This document shows positions 50,621 to 59,843 of a stretch of DNA of 64,000 bases, piece after piece (the first letter of the stretch is position 1; each line of letters opens with the position of its first letter). The translations under genes and the position numbers were made by a program. Under the pieces are notes generated by a model, which had not been told where the DNA came from, did no database searches, and worked only from the letters and a program-made list of their open reading frames with translations. This stretch comes from an uncultured Prevotella sp. (lineage in GTDB: Bacteria > Bacteroidota > Bacteroidia > Bacteroidales > Bacteroidaceae), in NCBI GenBank assembly GCA_900770025.1, contig CAAGIW010000020.1:1-64000 (forward strand), in the 5' to 3' direction.

Positions 50621-52714
50621 ATGAGAATACTGCTAACCACAATTTTTGTGGCATGGACTGTTGTGGCCCATGCCGCTACCGTGTTGAAAGAAGACTTCAA
50701 CACCCTGAAAAGCGGCACTTCCTATGCCGGCGAAGTGACCCTGCCTTCGGGCACCTGGCGCATGAACGGCGTTGCAGGCAATACCTCTAATGGCATCACT
50801 TCGGTGAAGTTCAACAGTTCTTCGGCCTATATCATCTCGCCTTCTTACAGCAAGGTGGCCAAGGTGGGCTTCCTGTATCGCTCGGGTGGCAGCAACAAGG
50901 ATGTCACTGTGGGCTATTCTCTCGACGGGGGTAGCACCTGGACCGATGTAGAGACCTTCCGCATCAGCAGCAGTTCGTCGTCCTTTGCTGCCTACAGTAA
51001 GAAGGTGGCACTGGCAGATGCCGAGAGCGTTTGCTTCCGTGTGACGTGCGCTTCGTCCAATGTGTATGTGGATGACTTTGCCGTTACTCTTGCCGATGAG
51101 CAGGGAGGCGGAGGCACAGTGACCGATCCTGACGACCCAACCTACGTCACCACGGGCGTACCCATCCCCACCAAGCCCTTTGCCGAGGCCAAGAACACCT
51201 ACTATATCTCGCCCAACGGCAGTGACACCGAGGGCGATGGCACCATTGAAAAGCCGTGGTATAACCTGGCGGTGGCGTATGCCAAGGCGCAGGCTGGCGA
51301 CCATATCGTGTGCCGTGGTGGCACCTATCACATCAGCAAGTATGGCACCGACGGCAAACTTACCATCCGCATGAACAAGAAAGGCACGCAGCAGGAGCCC
51401 ATCACCATCCGCAACTACATGGACGAAAAACCCGTGATGGACTTTGAACAGCAGTTGCTCGACTGCAATCGCGACAAGTCTAAGGTGGGCGACCGCGGCA
51501 TTCTGTTGTCGGGCGACTACCATGTCATCTTCGGCATTCACTTCATGCACGCTGCCGACAATGCCATCAAGCTCGAAGGTTCGCACAACAGGATAGAGCG
51601 CTGCGAGTTCTCCTACAATCTTGACACGGGCATTCAGTTGGGCTTTGGGCACAACTTTGCCGACTCGGGCTTTGGTTCCAAGAACGATGGAAGCTACTGT
51701 GCCTACAACGATATAGTGGATTGTGACTCCCACCACAACTGCGATTTTGACATGAACTACGGTTCTGATGCCGACGGCTTTGCCTGCAAGATGCACAATG
51801 GCAAGGGCAATCGCTTCATCAGATGCCGGGCATGGCGCAACAGTGATGATGCCTGGGACTTGTTCGAGACTGATTATAGCGTGGTGCTGGCGGAATGCTG
51901 GGCATGGGAAAGCGGAAAACCTGAAGACCATACCTGGGTGAAGGAGTATCTGGATGGCTCCGCTTCGTTCTCTGGCAACGGCAATGGCATCAAATTAGGA
52001 GGCAATGGCACGGGCGGCTCTTCCATGGGTGTGCACTATGCCTACAACTGTATTGCCTTCGGTTGCAACAAGAGTGGCAGCGTGAAGGGCTTTGACTGCA
52101 ACCACCACAAGGACGGTCATGTACTCATAGGTTGCCTTGGTTTCGACAATGGCTATGACTATATGTTTGAATCGGGCGGTTCGTCGGCCTCCACCTTCTA
52201 TTATAATAATGTGTGCTTGGGACGACAGGAGATCTGTGTGGGCACCGACAACTACAATGCGGTGAACAGTGCTGCATCGAAGAACGGATGGACCAACCAT
52301 CTCGTGACCGGAGCAAACAAAGACGATTATGTCACTCTTGAGGAGGAAGACGCACTGCTTCCCCGCAGCATCGACGGTTCTTTCCCCCGCCGTTTCGGGC
52401 GTTTGTGTGCCGACAGCAAACTGCTCAATGCCGGTTCTGCCGACTACGACCTGCCTGTGGGCACCGCTTTTGATGAACTGCGCCAGGTGATTGCCGACTA
52501 TCCCTTCCTGAAGCACGAGGCTCAGGGGGCAGCACGCGACTTAGGACCCTACGAGCGTGCCGATATAAACACCTCCATCCATGCTCCCCAGCAGTGGCCT
52601 TTGCAGCAGAATGGCGAGGCTTATCAGTTGCAGGGCACCAAGGCTTCCGCCTTTTCGCACGGTATCATCGTAACCAACGGAAAGAAGTTGATACGCCGTC
52701 TTTCACAGCCCTAA
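50621..52714 (+). CDS. PL9-family pectate lyase, secreted
   Basis: Secreted polysaccharide lyase, 697 aa. Signal peptide MRILLTTIFVAWTVVAHA. Residues about 20-155 are a beta-sandwich with SPSYSKVAKVGFLYRSGG. From about 190 a parallel beta-helix opens with YYISPNGSDTEGDGTIEKPW. The PL9 signature is ADGFACKMHNGKGNRFIRCR followed by NSDDAWDLFE, holding the calcium-binding aspartates. It cuts polygalacturonate. The C-terminus (GIIVTNGKKLIRR) is a degenerate sorting-like tail. The last 50 bp overlap the convergent Omp28-like gene. Downstream of the SDR gene on the same strand. Confidence 0.9.
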   Translation: MRILLTTIFVAWTVVAHAATVLKEDFNTLKSGTSYAGEVTLPSGTWRMNGVAGNTSNGITSVKFNSSSAYIISPSYSKVAKVGFLYRSGGSNKDVTVGYSLDGGSTWTDVETFRISSSSSSFAAYSKKVALADAESVCFRVTCASSNVYVDDFAVTLADEQGGGGTVTDPDDPTYVTTGVPIPTKPFAEAKNTYYISPNGSDTEGDGTIEKPWYNLAVAYAKAQAGDHIVCRGGTYHISKYGTDGKLTIRMNKKGTQQEPITIRNYMDEKPVMDFEQQLLDCNRDKSKVGDRGILLSGDYHVIFGIHFMHAADNAIKLEGSHNRIERCEFSYNLDTGIQLGFGHNFADSGFGSKNDGSYCAYNDIVDCDSHHNCDFDMNYGSDADGFACKMHNGKGNRFIRCRAWRNSDDAWDLFETDYSVVLAECWAWESGKPEDHTWVKEYLDGSASFSGNGNGIKLGGNGTGGSSMGVHYAYNCIAFGCNKSGSVKGFDCNHHKDGHVLIGCLGFDNGYDYMFESGGSSASTFYYNNVCLGRQEICVGTDNYNAVNSAASKNGWTNHLVTGANKDDYVTLEEEDALLPRSIDGSFPRRFGRLCADSKLLNAGSADYDLPVGTAFDELRQVIADYPFLKHEAQGAARDLGPYERADINTSIHAPQQWPLQQNGEAYQLQGTKASAFSHGIIVTNGKKLIRRLSQP

Positions 52715-54575
52715 CGATATAGAGGCCGTGAGGCAGGGCACTGCCCGCTGCGTATGAGCGTCCGCTCAGGTCGTGGATATACAGGGCAGTGCTGCTGTCG
52801 GTGGCCATCAGGGCATCGCCCACCTGTATTATCTGCGGTCTTGTCTGCGGGGCGGAGGCTATTCCGTCGCTGGCTTCGCGGTAGGCTGCCTGGGTGTGCG
52901 AGGTGCCCAACAGGGTGCGGGTGCAGTTATACACCTGGTTGGCGTTGTTGTTCACGGTGTTGCTGGCGCCCACCCATGCCACTATATACATGTTGTTCAC
53001 GTCTGTGGCCCATGTCACTTCACTCTCGTTCATGGCCGCACTCTGCAGTCTTTGGTCTGTCCACCACGACGACCGTATGCCCTCGGGCAGCACAAACGTG
53101 GTGGTCCAGTGCTGTGTCTCCGTGCTCTCCGTGTCTTCCGTGCCCAGTGTCACGCCTCCCTCGGGGGTAATCATGCCCCTCGACACGTAGGGATGGGCAT
53201 AGGTGCCGCCGGCATTGGCCTGATAGGCCTTGATGTTGTGCTGCACCAGTGCCACGTTCAGTCGGTTGTCGGCATGGGGCAAGGCCGTGTGAGGCATCAC
53301 TCCCACCTCTATCTTCACCTCGCGTGTGTCGGCCTGATAGGTTGTTTTCAGTTGCATCGACACGTAGGGCTTCTGCTGTTGTGCCACGGTGATGCCGTTT
53401 TTCAGTTTCTCTTTTTCAGGCGAGAAGATGGGGGTGGCTGCTCCGCCAGCGGCTTCCACCATTCTGTTGATCATCACTGCCGGTGCGTATGTGCTCTGCG
53501 AGGGGTAATAGAACAGCAGGGCCGAGTCTTCTATCATGGTGAAGGCATCGGGCAGAAAGCCCACATGGTGGCTCACCTCTGCGGCAGAGAGCGGCGGCAG
53601 CGCCTCTAATACCTCGCTCACGATGCTGTGGCCGTCGGCACACGAGGTGCAGTCTTGTCCGGTAAATGTTTCCACCAGCACTGTGCGCTCCATGTTGGCT
53701 GGATAGACATAGAGCGGCAGCTGGGCACTGTTGTCCGATTCGTCGGCATCCGCAGTGCCGTTGTTGATGTTGCCGATGGTGAGCACCGCCTGCACATCGC
53801 CCTCTGCATCCATCTCCACGGCAGGCAGCAGCAGTGTGTGGTTGGTGCCCGGTTGCCATTGCAGGTTGTCCAAAGTCAGTTTCACAGCCTTGCCGTTGCC
53901 CATTTGCAGGGTGGCATCAAGCGATTGTATGGTCTCCGTTCCCATGTTGCACAGTTCGGCACCGAAGTCGGCCGGTGTGCCCATGCGGTAGAAATTGTCC
54001 CAGCGGGGCCTCTTGATGCACACATCGGCAAAGTTCTGTTGCCCGTCGGTCTCTATGCGAATGTTGCCCACTCCCACGTTCATGCCATAGGTATCGGTCC
54101 ACACCCCGTCTTTCTTCACAAAGCATCCGTCGCAGATGTCGCTGCTCCTGTCGGTGGAAAGCAGTTTATAGCTCGGCGAAATCTCGGCGGTATAGCCTAT
54201 GTATAGTGCCTCCTCGTTGCCCGTAATGGTATAGGGTTGTGCCAGTTCGTGGCTCAGCCACTGTGCTGTGGCGCCTATCTCCACCTGCTGTTCGCGCAGC
54301 GGTGCGGCATCTAATGAGGTGGCGATGAACAGGGTTGCCTTGCCGTTGGTGGTGTTGAGCGAGCCAAACACTGCCTGAATGGCCCGGATGGTATGCCCCT
54401 GCAGTGCTCTGATTTTGCCGGTTGGCAGTTTGATGGCCATGCCCTGCTGCGACGATTCGCCCACGCTGAGCATCTTATATTTATAGATATTGCCGTTGGA
54501 ATAGCCTATCACGGTGGCCCACGAGGGGAGGCATACAGCCGCAAAGAGCATCAGGGAAAGGAGTGTTTTTTTCAT
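52665..54575 (-). CDS. Omp28-related secreted protein with sorting-like C-terminus
   Basis: Exported protein, 636 aa. Signal peptide MKKTLLSLMLFAAVCLPSWA. N-terminal beta-sandwich domains to about residue 290. Then VLVETFTGQDCTSCADG, a thioredoxin-like CxxC segment typical of Omp28-related outer-membrane proteins. The C-terminus LYIHDLSGRSYAAG ... GLYIVRAVKDG resembles type IX sorting domains. The role is unknown, perhaps a surface-exposed redox or binding protein. Start at 54575 gives the signal peptide. Its 3' end overlaps the PL9 gene by 50 bp. Confidence 0.83.
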   Translation of the reverse strand: MKKTLLSLMLFAAVCLPSWATVIGYSNGNIYKYKMLSVGESSQQGMAIKLPTGKIRALQGHTIRAIQAVFGSLNTTNGKATLFIATSLDAAPLREQQVEIGATAQWLSHELAQPYTITGNEEALYIGYTAEISPSYKLLSTDRSSDICDGCFVKKDGVWTDTYGMNVGVGNIRIETDGQQNFADVCIKRPRWDNFYRMGTPADFGAELCNMGTETIQSLDATLQMGNGKAVKLTLDNLQWQPGTNHTLLLPAVEMDAEGDVQAVLTIGNINNGTADADESDNSAQLPLYVYPANMERTVLVETFTGQDCTSCADGHSIVSEVLEALPPLSAAEVSHHVGFLPDAFTMIEDSALLFYYPSQSTYAPAVMINRMVEAAGGAATPIFSPEKEKLKNGITVAQQQKPYVSMQLKTTYQADTREVKIEVGVMPHTALPHADNRLNVALVQHNIKAYQANAGGTYAHPYVSRGMITPEGGVTLGTEDTESTETQHWTTTFVLPEGIRSSWWTDQRLQSAAMNESEVTWATDVNNMYIVAWVGASNTVNNNANQVYNCTRTLLGTSHTQAAYREASDGIASAPQTRPQIIQVGDALMATDSSTALYIHDLSGRSYAAGSALPHGLYIVRAVKDGVSTSFRWLR

Positions 54576-54687
54576 ATCTTGAAGGTAAATGAGAGGGTTA
54601 TTGCATGGAATGATGATTGCAAAAGTAGTCATTATTCGCCATAAAGTAAACGGCAATGGTCTCATTTCACCTTTTTTTGCATATCAG

Positions 54688-54880
54688 CCCGACCTCCCCA
54701 AGGGGGAGGATCGGGGATTAAAGGATTAAAGAATTAAAATATTAAAGGCCCCTCCCGAACTCCCCAAGGGGGAATGAAAGAATTAAAAAATGAAAGGATT
54801 AAAGGATTAAAAGCCCCCTCCCTGCCTCCCCAAAGGGGGATGAAAGAATTAAAAAATGAAAGGATTAAAAAATTAAAGGT
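54688..54880. repeat. CC-dyad and GGATTAAAGAATTAAA repeats
   Basis: Three CCTCCCCAAGGGGG-type dyads, each followed by AT-rich GAAAGGATTAAAGGATTAAA units. Same mixed family as 27959-28066. The rest of the gap holds only the promoter at 54951. Confidence 0.85.
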
Positions 54881-54950
54881 CGCGCCATGCCTTAGAGATG
54901 GGAGGATGGAAAATTATGAAGTGCACGATTGCTATGTTCTTTTTTCTTCT

Positions 54951-54958
54951 TACCTTTG
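54951..54958 (+). promoter_or_regulatory. -7 promoter box TACCTTTG
   Basis: TAnnTTTG match 51 bp before the gene at 55010. A T-rich stretch (TTCTTTTTTCTTCT) lies just upstream. Confidence 0.6.
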
Positions 54959-55009
54959 CACCCGTGGTGGTATGCCACACGACAAATCAACTAAACTAAC
55001 AATAAGCAT

Positions 55010-56779
55010 ATGAAGAAACATTTACTCTATTCCATGGCCTTGACCGCCATGATGAGTGCGTCCGTGGCCACTACGGCATGGGCAGCAGACGATGAAGAAG
55101 AACTGAAGTTGGTGGGAATCTATACCCTCGGCGAGGTACTTGATGAAGGTGCTCCTGCCGATAAGATTACCAAGATGGAGAAATACTTCTTTGATGAGAA
55201 CGGAAACCTGATGCGTTCGGGCAAATATGCCACCGGCACGGGCACGGAGTTTACGCTCACCGAGATGACAAACTACACCTATACCCCCGACGAAGACGGA
55301 GGTGTGAGCCGCACTTCGGAGACCTTGCAGTGGGGACGCTACGACTTTGGCGACATGGGATTCAAGAAGGGCAATGCCACCACCAATACTCTCTTTGGTG
55401 CCGATGGCAATATGCTCAAGAATGTGACCACCAGTTATACCTACGAATACAGTTATACCGACGGCAAACTCACCAAGGAGACTAAGTATATCACCTCTTC
55501 CGGGGCCCTGTCGGAGGAGATTGCCTATACATATAATAATAAGGGACAGTTGCAGCAGACCATCACCACCGACAAGAACGGCAAGTTCAAACTCAAGACC
55601 GTGTATGAATATGATGCCCAGGGCAACAAGACCGAGGCGGTGCAATATAAGCGTCCCACCGGCATGGAGACCGATGAGAGTGCAGAGTATGCCTATATCG
55701 TGGAGCAGTGGACCTATACCGACGGTGTGCTCACGGAATATCTGAAGAAATCTGGCGGCAGCGCCACCAAGGAGCCTGCACAGAGCAGCAAGAAGGTTTA
55801 CGAGGTATATAACAACAACCCCTACCAAACCAAGGTGACCACCTATTCCTATACCGCCAGCATAGACAAGTGGACCAAGGGCGGACTGCCCATAGTGGAG
55901 GTGTATGCCCCCTTCTCCAAAGACATCAACGAGATGGCTTATGTGAACGTGAACACCCAGTTGGATGCCGAGAACCATGCCGTGAAGGTGATGTTCAACG
56001 TGCCTGCCTTGTTGCAAATGCGCGAGAGGGCCAAGATAGAACTCTATCGCGACGGTCATCTTTTGGCCACCAAGAGTCTGCAGGAGTGCACCATCAGCGA
56101 GGAAGGTGTGGTGACTATGATCGACGAGAACGTGAAAGAGGGCACACACATATATTATATAGTGCCCGTGATTGGCATGGCTCCCGAACTGATTGAAGAC
56201 GAGAGCGAGGTGTATTGGGTCACCACCTGCATCTCAGAGCAGTCGGAAATCAACGTGGACTACTCCTTGGCTGCGGCCACCAACCTGCGCATGATTGGCG
56301 CACACTCTGAGACCTACGAGCAGGAGGGTGTCAGCATGACCTCCAGATACGTCACCTTGGCGTGGGATGCTCCTGCCGTGACCGAGTCGATGGGCTTCAT
56401 CAGCAACGAAGTTTACTTCTGGAATGTTATCGGCGCCACCGACTATTTCGTGATCAAGGACACCATTAACGACAACGGAACGTGCCAGAGCGTGGTGTCG
56501 TTCGACCCCAACCGCGATGCCATGGACTTCGTCGTAGTAACCCATTATGCCTATGGCAACGTGAAGTCAGAGAAGCTCACCGTGACCAAGGCGCAGGTGC
56601 ACGAGGCCATCACCGGCATCGAGAGCACCGCCTCTGCCACGGCTCCTGCCGCCATCACCGGCATCTATACCTTGGACGGCAGAAAGGTGACAGCCCCCAT
56701 GAGCCAGTTGGGCGCAGGCACCTACATCGTAGTGAGCCAGCAAAACGGCGTGCGCACTGCCAAGAAGATGGTGAAGTAA
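55010..56779 (+). CDS. Secreted protein with YD-like repeats and sorting-like C-terminus
   Basis: Exported protein, 589 aa, no enzyme family recognised. Signal peptide ending TTAWA. Residues about 45-240 contain tyrosine-rich strand repeats such as YTYNNKGQLQQTITTDKNG and VYEYDAQGNKTEAV, reminiscent of YD/Rhs-type or MORN-like beta strands. Two fibronectin-like regions follow (about 300-500). The end IYTLDGRKVTAPMS ... GTYIVVSQQNGVR matches the sorting-like tail of other proteins here. Probably surface-displayed. It is monocistronic and convergent with the HlyIII gene. Confidence 0.8.
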   Translation: MKKHLLYSMALTAMMSASVATTAWAADDEEELKLVGIYTLGEVLDEGAPADKITKMEKYFFDENGNLMRSGKYATGTGTEFTLTEMTNYTYTPDEDGGVSRTSETLQWGRYDFGDMGFKKGNATTNTLFGADGNMLKNVTTSYTYEYSYTDGKLTKETKYITSSGALSEEIAYTYNNKGQLQQTITTDKNGKFKLKTVYEYDAQGNKTEAVQYKRPTGMETDESAEYAYIVEQWTYTDGVLTEYLKKSGGSATKEPAQSSKKVYEVYNNNPYQTKVTTYSYTASIDKWTKGGLPIVEVYAPFSKDINEMAYVNVNTQLDAENHAVKVMFNVPALLQMRERAKIELYRDGHLLATKSLQECTISEEGVVTMIDENVKEGTHIYYIVPVIGMAPELIEDESEVYWVTTCISEQSEINVDYSLAAATNLRMIGAHSETYEQEGVSMTSRYVTLAWDAPAVTESMGFISNEVYFWNVIGATDYFVIKDTINDNGTCQSVVSFDPNRDAMDFVVVTHYAYGNVKSEKLTVTKAQVHEAITGIESTASATAPAAITGIYTLDGRKVTAPMSQLGAGTYIVVSQQNGVRTAKKMVK

Positions 56780-56827
56780 GGAAAAATGTTATCCTGATTT
56801 CCTGACGGGCATGGCAACACCTGCCCG

Positions 56828-57478
56828 TTATTCCATGCCCAACAGCATGTCCCACACGGCAATGAGGTGGCAGATGCTGCCGGCAAGGATGAAGAAATGG
56901 AACACGGAGTGCATGTAGCGGCGCTTGTTGAGCGAATAGAACACGGCACCCGTGATGTCGAAAACGCCCTCGGCGATGATCCATCCCACGGCAGCGGGAC
57001 TTACAGAATCAATGAGAGGCTTGAAAGCAACCAGCACCGAGAGGCCCATGCCCACAAAGCAGAGCGTCTCGGTGTTGCTGTGTTCTTTGAGCTTTACAAA
57101 GCTTACGATGCTGCCGGCAATGGCAGAGAGCCACACAAAACAGAACAGGCTCCAGCCCCAATAGCCCTGTTCGCGCAGGGCCACCAGCGTGATGGGCGAG
57201 TAGCAGCCCGCAATGTTCCAGTAGATGGCGGCGTGGTCCCAGCGGCGCAACCGCTCTTTCCACTTGCTGCGGCGCGGCATGGCATGATAGATAGTGGAGG
57301 CTGCATAAGAGGAAATCATGCCGAAGAGATAGAGAATCACCCCCACACGCGCCCAACTGCTGTCGCCTTTGAAGCAATATATCAGCAGAAACACACCCAC
57401 CACCACGCCAATCACGATGCCTGCAGCGTGCGACCAGGTGTTCCATAATTCCTCTTTCTTGGTATATCTTATCGCCAT
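56828..57478 (-). CDS. Hemolysin III (TrhA/PAQR) family membrane protein
   Basis: Integral membrane protein, 216 aa, with seven predicted helices. Conserved PAQR residues: WSHAAGIVIG near the N-terminus, the STIYHAMP motif, WDHAAIYWNIAGCYSP, and the final HFFILAGSICH. The histidines probably bind zinc. TrhA proteins affect membrane fluidity; hemolytic activity is not expected from the name alone. Start at 57478, after the -7 box at 57543-57550. Divergent from the MATE gene. Confidence 0.92.
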   Translation of the reverse strand: MAIRYTKKEELWNTWSHAAGIVIGVVVGVFLLIYCFKGDSSWARVGVILYLFGMISSYAASTIYHAMPRRSKWKERLRRWDHAAIYWNIAGCYSPITLVALREQGYWGWSLFCFVWLSAIAGSIVSFVKLKEHSNTETLCFVGMGLSVLVAFKPLIDSVSPAAVGWIIAEGVFDITGAVFYSLNKRRYMHSVFHFFILAGSICHLIAVWDMLLGME

Positions 57479-57542
57479 GGTTATGGTTTTGCGGCAACTG
57501 TTTCCGGCCGTTTGCATAGCCATCAGCCGGAAGTCCCTGCTG

Positions 57543-57590
57543 CAAAGGTAGTGATTGTTTTGATAGTGTCAAAGAAAAGTGCTACCTTTG
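57543..57590. promoter_or_regulatory. Divergent promoters of HlyIII and MATE genes
   Basis: Minus-strand TACCTTTG (57543-57550) and plus-strand TACCTTTG (57583-57590). The plus transcript would begin just before the 22-bp repeat array. Confidence 0.65.
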
Positions 57591-57606
57591 CATCACTTTT
57601 GCATCT

Positions 57607-57694
57607 CTTTTGATGGTAACAAACATCTTTTTTGATGGTAACAAACATCCCTTTTGATGGTAACAAACATCCCTTTTGATGGTAACAAACTTCA
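57607..57694 (+). repeat. Four-copy 22-bp repeat in the MATE gene leader
   Basis: Four units of CTTTTGATGGTAACAAACAT ending CC, with GATGGTAACAAAC starting at 57611-57612, 57633-57634, 57655-57656 and 57677-57678. Each contains the dyad GATG-8 bp-CATC. They lie between the -7 box and the ATG at 57710, so they are part of the 5' leader. Confidence 0.9.
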
Positions 57695-57709
57695 GATAAC
57701 GCTGACACG

Positions 57710-59053
57710 ATGATTAGTTCTCTCATTCACAGATACGGCAGTCATTACAAGGCTTTGCTGCAGTTGGGTGTGCCTATTGTGGTGGGCAACATCGGACAGG
57801 TGGTGCTCAGCTTTGCAGATACGCTGATGATAGGGTGGCACAGTATGCGCGAACTGGCGGCGGCTGCCTTTGTCAACACCATGTTTCTGCTCCTTGTCAT
57901 CTTTGCCTTGGGCTTTTCCATGGGTCTTTCTCCCATTGTGGGTAGGCACTTTGGGCGAGGCGAACATGAGCATATCGGCGGAGTGCTGCGTGCTGCGTTG
58001 GCGGCCAACCTGTTGTTGGCCCTGCTGTTGCTGGCAGTCACGGCCTTGCTCTATGCCAATCTGCACCTGTTGGGACAGCCCGCCGAACTGCTTCCGCTGA
58101 TGAAACCCTACCTGTTGGTCAACATGCTGTCGATACCTTTCGCCTGTGTCACCAATGTTTTCAAGCAGTTTTTCGAGGCAATAGGGCGCACCAAGGTGTC
58201 GATGGTGGTGATGGTGTGTGGCAATGTGACCAACATTGTGGGCAATGCCCTGCTCATTTACGGTCTGTGTGGTATGCCCGAATGGGGATTGTTGGGTGCA
58301 GGAGTATCCACAGCCCTGTCGCGAGTGCTGATGATGACGGGCTTTGTGCTGGTGTTTGCCTTTGGAGGCAAGTACCGTATCTATCGCAGAGACCTGCTTG
58401 CGGCGAAGACCAACGTGGTCCTGTTTCGCCAACTCAACGTGTTGGGATGGCCCTCTGCGGTGCAGGTGGGCATAGAAACGGCGGCCTTCACTCTCACTTC
58501 CGTCTTCGTTGGATGGATAGGAACGCGTGCGTTGGCGGCCCATCAGATTATGATTACCGTGTCGGGATTGTTCTATATGGTCTATCTCGGCATCGCCTCT
58601 GCCGTACTTGTCAGGGTGAGTCATTTCCACGGTCAGCGCGATTGGCCCGCCATTGTGGCCACCAGCAAGGCCGGTTTCCACATCATCCTCGTCATGGCAA
58701 GTACGGTGGCGGTGCCCGTTTTCCTGCTCAGAAACCAGGTGGGCGGCTGGTTCACCGATGATGCCGAGGTGAGTCATCTCGTGGCAGTCACCATCATTCC
58801 CCTCATTCTCTATCAGTTTGGCGACGGCTTGCAGTGCACCTATGCCAATGCCCTGCGCGGTTTGGCCTGCATGAAACCGCTGATGCGCGCCTCCATCGTG
58901 GCATATATCGGTGTTTCCATCCCACTAAGTTGGCTGTTGGGCATCGTGTTTGGCGGCGGACTTCTCGGTGTTTGGTCGGCCTTCCCCGTGTGTCTGTTTG
59001 TGGCAGGAGTGCTCTATCTGCGCATCTTCAGGAGGAGGGTAAATGAAGAGTGA
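57710..59053 (+). CDS. MATE family efflux transporter
   Basis: Multidrug and toxin extrusion transporter, 447 aa, 12 predicted membrane helices. The first helix region LGVPIVVGNIGQVVLSFADT and the following MIGWHSMRELAAAAFVN are typical of MATE proteins. The second half repeats the pattern (QVGIETAAFTLTSVFVGWIG). It exports cationic compounds using Na+ or H+. The last residues (VNEE) and stop codon are encoded by the first GAAGAGTGA unit of a repeat array. The 22-bp repeats in its leader may regulate it. Confidence 0.92.
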   Translation: MISSLIHRYGSHYKALLQLGVPIVVGNIGQVVLSFADTLMIGWHSMRELAAAAFVNTMFLLLVIFALGFSMGLSPIVGRHFGRGEHEHIGGVLRAALAANLLLALLLLAVTALLYANLHLLGQPAELLPLMKPYLLVNMLSIPFACVTNVFKQFFEAIGRTKVSMVVMVCGNVTNIVGNALLIYGLCGMPEWGLLGAGVSTALSRVLMMTGFVLVFAFGGKYRIYRRDLLAAKTNVVLFRQLNVLGWPSAVQVGIETAAFTLTSVFVGWIGTRALAAHQIMITVSGLFYMVYLGIASAVLVRVSHFHGQRDWPAIVATSKAGFHIILVMASTVAVPVFLLRNQVGGWFTDDAEVSHLVAVTIIPLILYQFGDGLQCTYANALRGLACMKPLMRASIVAYIGVSIPLSWLLGIVFGGGLLGVWSAFPVCLFVAGVLYLRIFRRRVNEE

Positions 59054-59245
59054 AGAATGAAGAGTGAAGAATGAAGAGTGAAGAATGAAGAGTGAAGAAT
59101 GAAGAATCTTTTAAATGAAGAGTGAAGAATCTTAAACGAAGAATGGAACGAGTGCAGAAAGATAATTCGTAATTCAAAATTCGTAATTCGTAATTCCCAC
59201 CGGCGTAGCCCTATTCTTCATTCTTCATTCTTCATTCTTCATTTA
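59044..59245. repeat. Inverted GAAGAATGAAGAGT arrays between convergent genes
   Basis: ATGAAGAGTGAAGAATGAAG units run at 59044-59138. AATTCGTAATTC units lie at 59164-59196. The reverse form TTCATTCTTCATTCTTCATT lies at 59216-59243. The outer arrays are inverted, could form a long hairpin, and reach into the 3' ends of both flanking genes. Confidence 0.85.
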
Positions 59246-59770
59246 AAGACTCTTCATTTTCAGAAACATGTGCAGGGCCTGTCGGATGCTGCGCAGACCG
59301 AATTGCTCGGTGTGTATGTCGCGCAGGGGCACCCACATGCACTCATCCACGTCGTCGGCGGGCTGCAGTTCGGTTCCCTCTGCCACGGTGCATTGGAAAA
59401 GAAGGTCGAGCGTATGGATGTCTAAATCGGAGAAATGATAGATGTTGGGCACGCTGAACAGATAGCGGCACGAGGTGATGCTTAATCCTGTCTCCTCCTT
59501 TATCTCCCGTGCAATCGCCTCTTCGCCCGTCTCTTCCATATCCACAAAGCCCCCGGGCAGGTCCAGTGTGCCCTTGGCAGGCTCCTTGCTGCGCCTCACC
59601 ACCAACAGTTCTCCCTGCTGGTTCAGGATAAAGGCGGCTGTGGCTGCGCACGCATTCATGTAATAAACAAAGCCACAGTTGTCGCATTTCTTGCTCTTCT
59701 CGTCATTGACCATAAAGTGTTTGCTGCCGCATTTGGGGCAATAGGCAAACTTTTCCAAGGGGTGCATCAT
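59243..59770 (-). CDS. Nudix hydrolase with N-terminal zinc ribbon
   Basis: Nucleotide diphosphate-linked hydrolase, 175 aa. N-terminal zinc ribbon CPKCGS ... CDNCGF (about residues 11-33). The Nudix box GGFVDMEETGEEAIA followed by REIKEETGL is complete (about 73-96). Related zinc-ribbon Nudix proteins include NADH pyrophosphatases, but the substrate is unassigned. The last codons (MKSL) merge into the repeat array at its 3' end. Start could be 59770 or 59767. Confidence 0.92.
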   Translation of the reverse strand: MMHPLEKFAYCPKCGSKHFMVNDEKSKKCDNCGFVYYMNACAATAAFILNQQGELLVVRRSKEPAKGTLDLPGGFVDMEETGEEAIAREIKEETGLSITSCRYLFSVPNIYHFSDLDIHTLDLLFQCTVAEGTELQPADDVDECMWVPLRDIHTEQFGLRSIRQALHMFLKMKSL

Positions 59771-59835
59771 ATCTTAAATTTCGTTTATTCTCTGCGAATG
59801 TGCTGAATGATGGTGCAATAGTACGAAAAATTTTC

Positions 59836-59843
59836 TACCTTTG
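59836..59843 (+). promoter_or_regulatory. -7 promoter box TACCTTTG
   Basis: TAnnTTTG match 88 bp upstream of the esterase ATG. Confidence 0.55.

Noticed and set aside
55010..56779. Rhs/YD-repeat toxin
   Set aside because: Only a few loose tyrosine-rich strands, no Rhs core, no variable toxin tail, and no immunity gene; it has a sorting-like C-terminus instead.
56828..57478. Haemolysin virulence factor
   Set aside because: The family name is historical; the PAQR/TrhA motifs point to a membrane-homeostasis protein.
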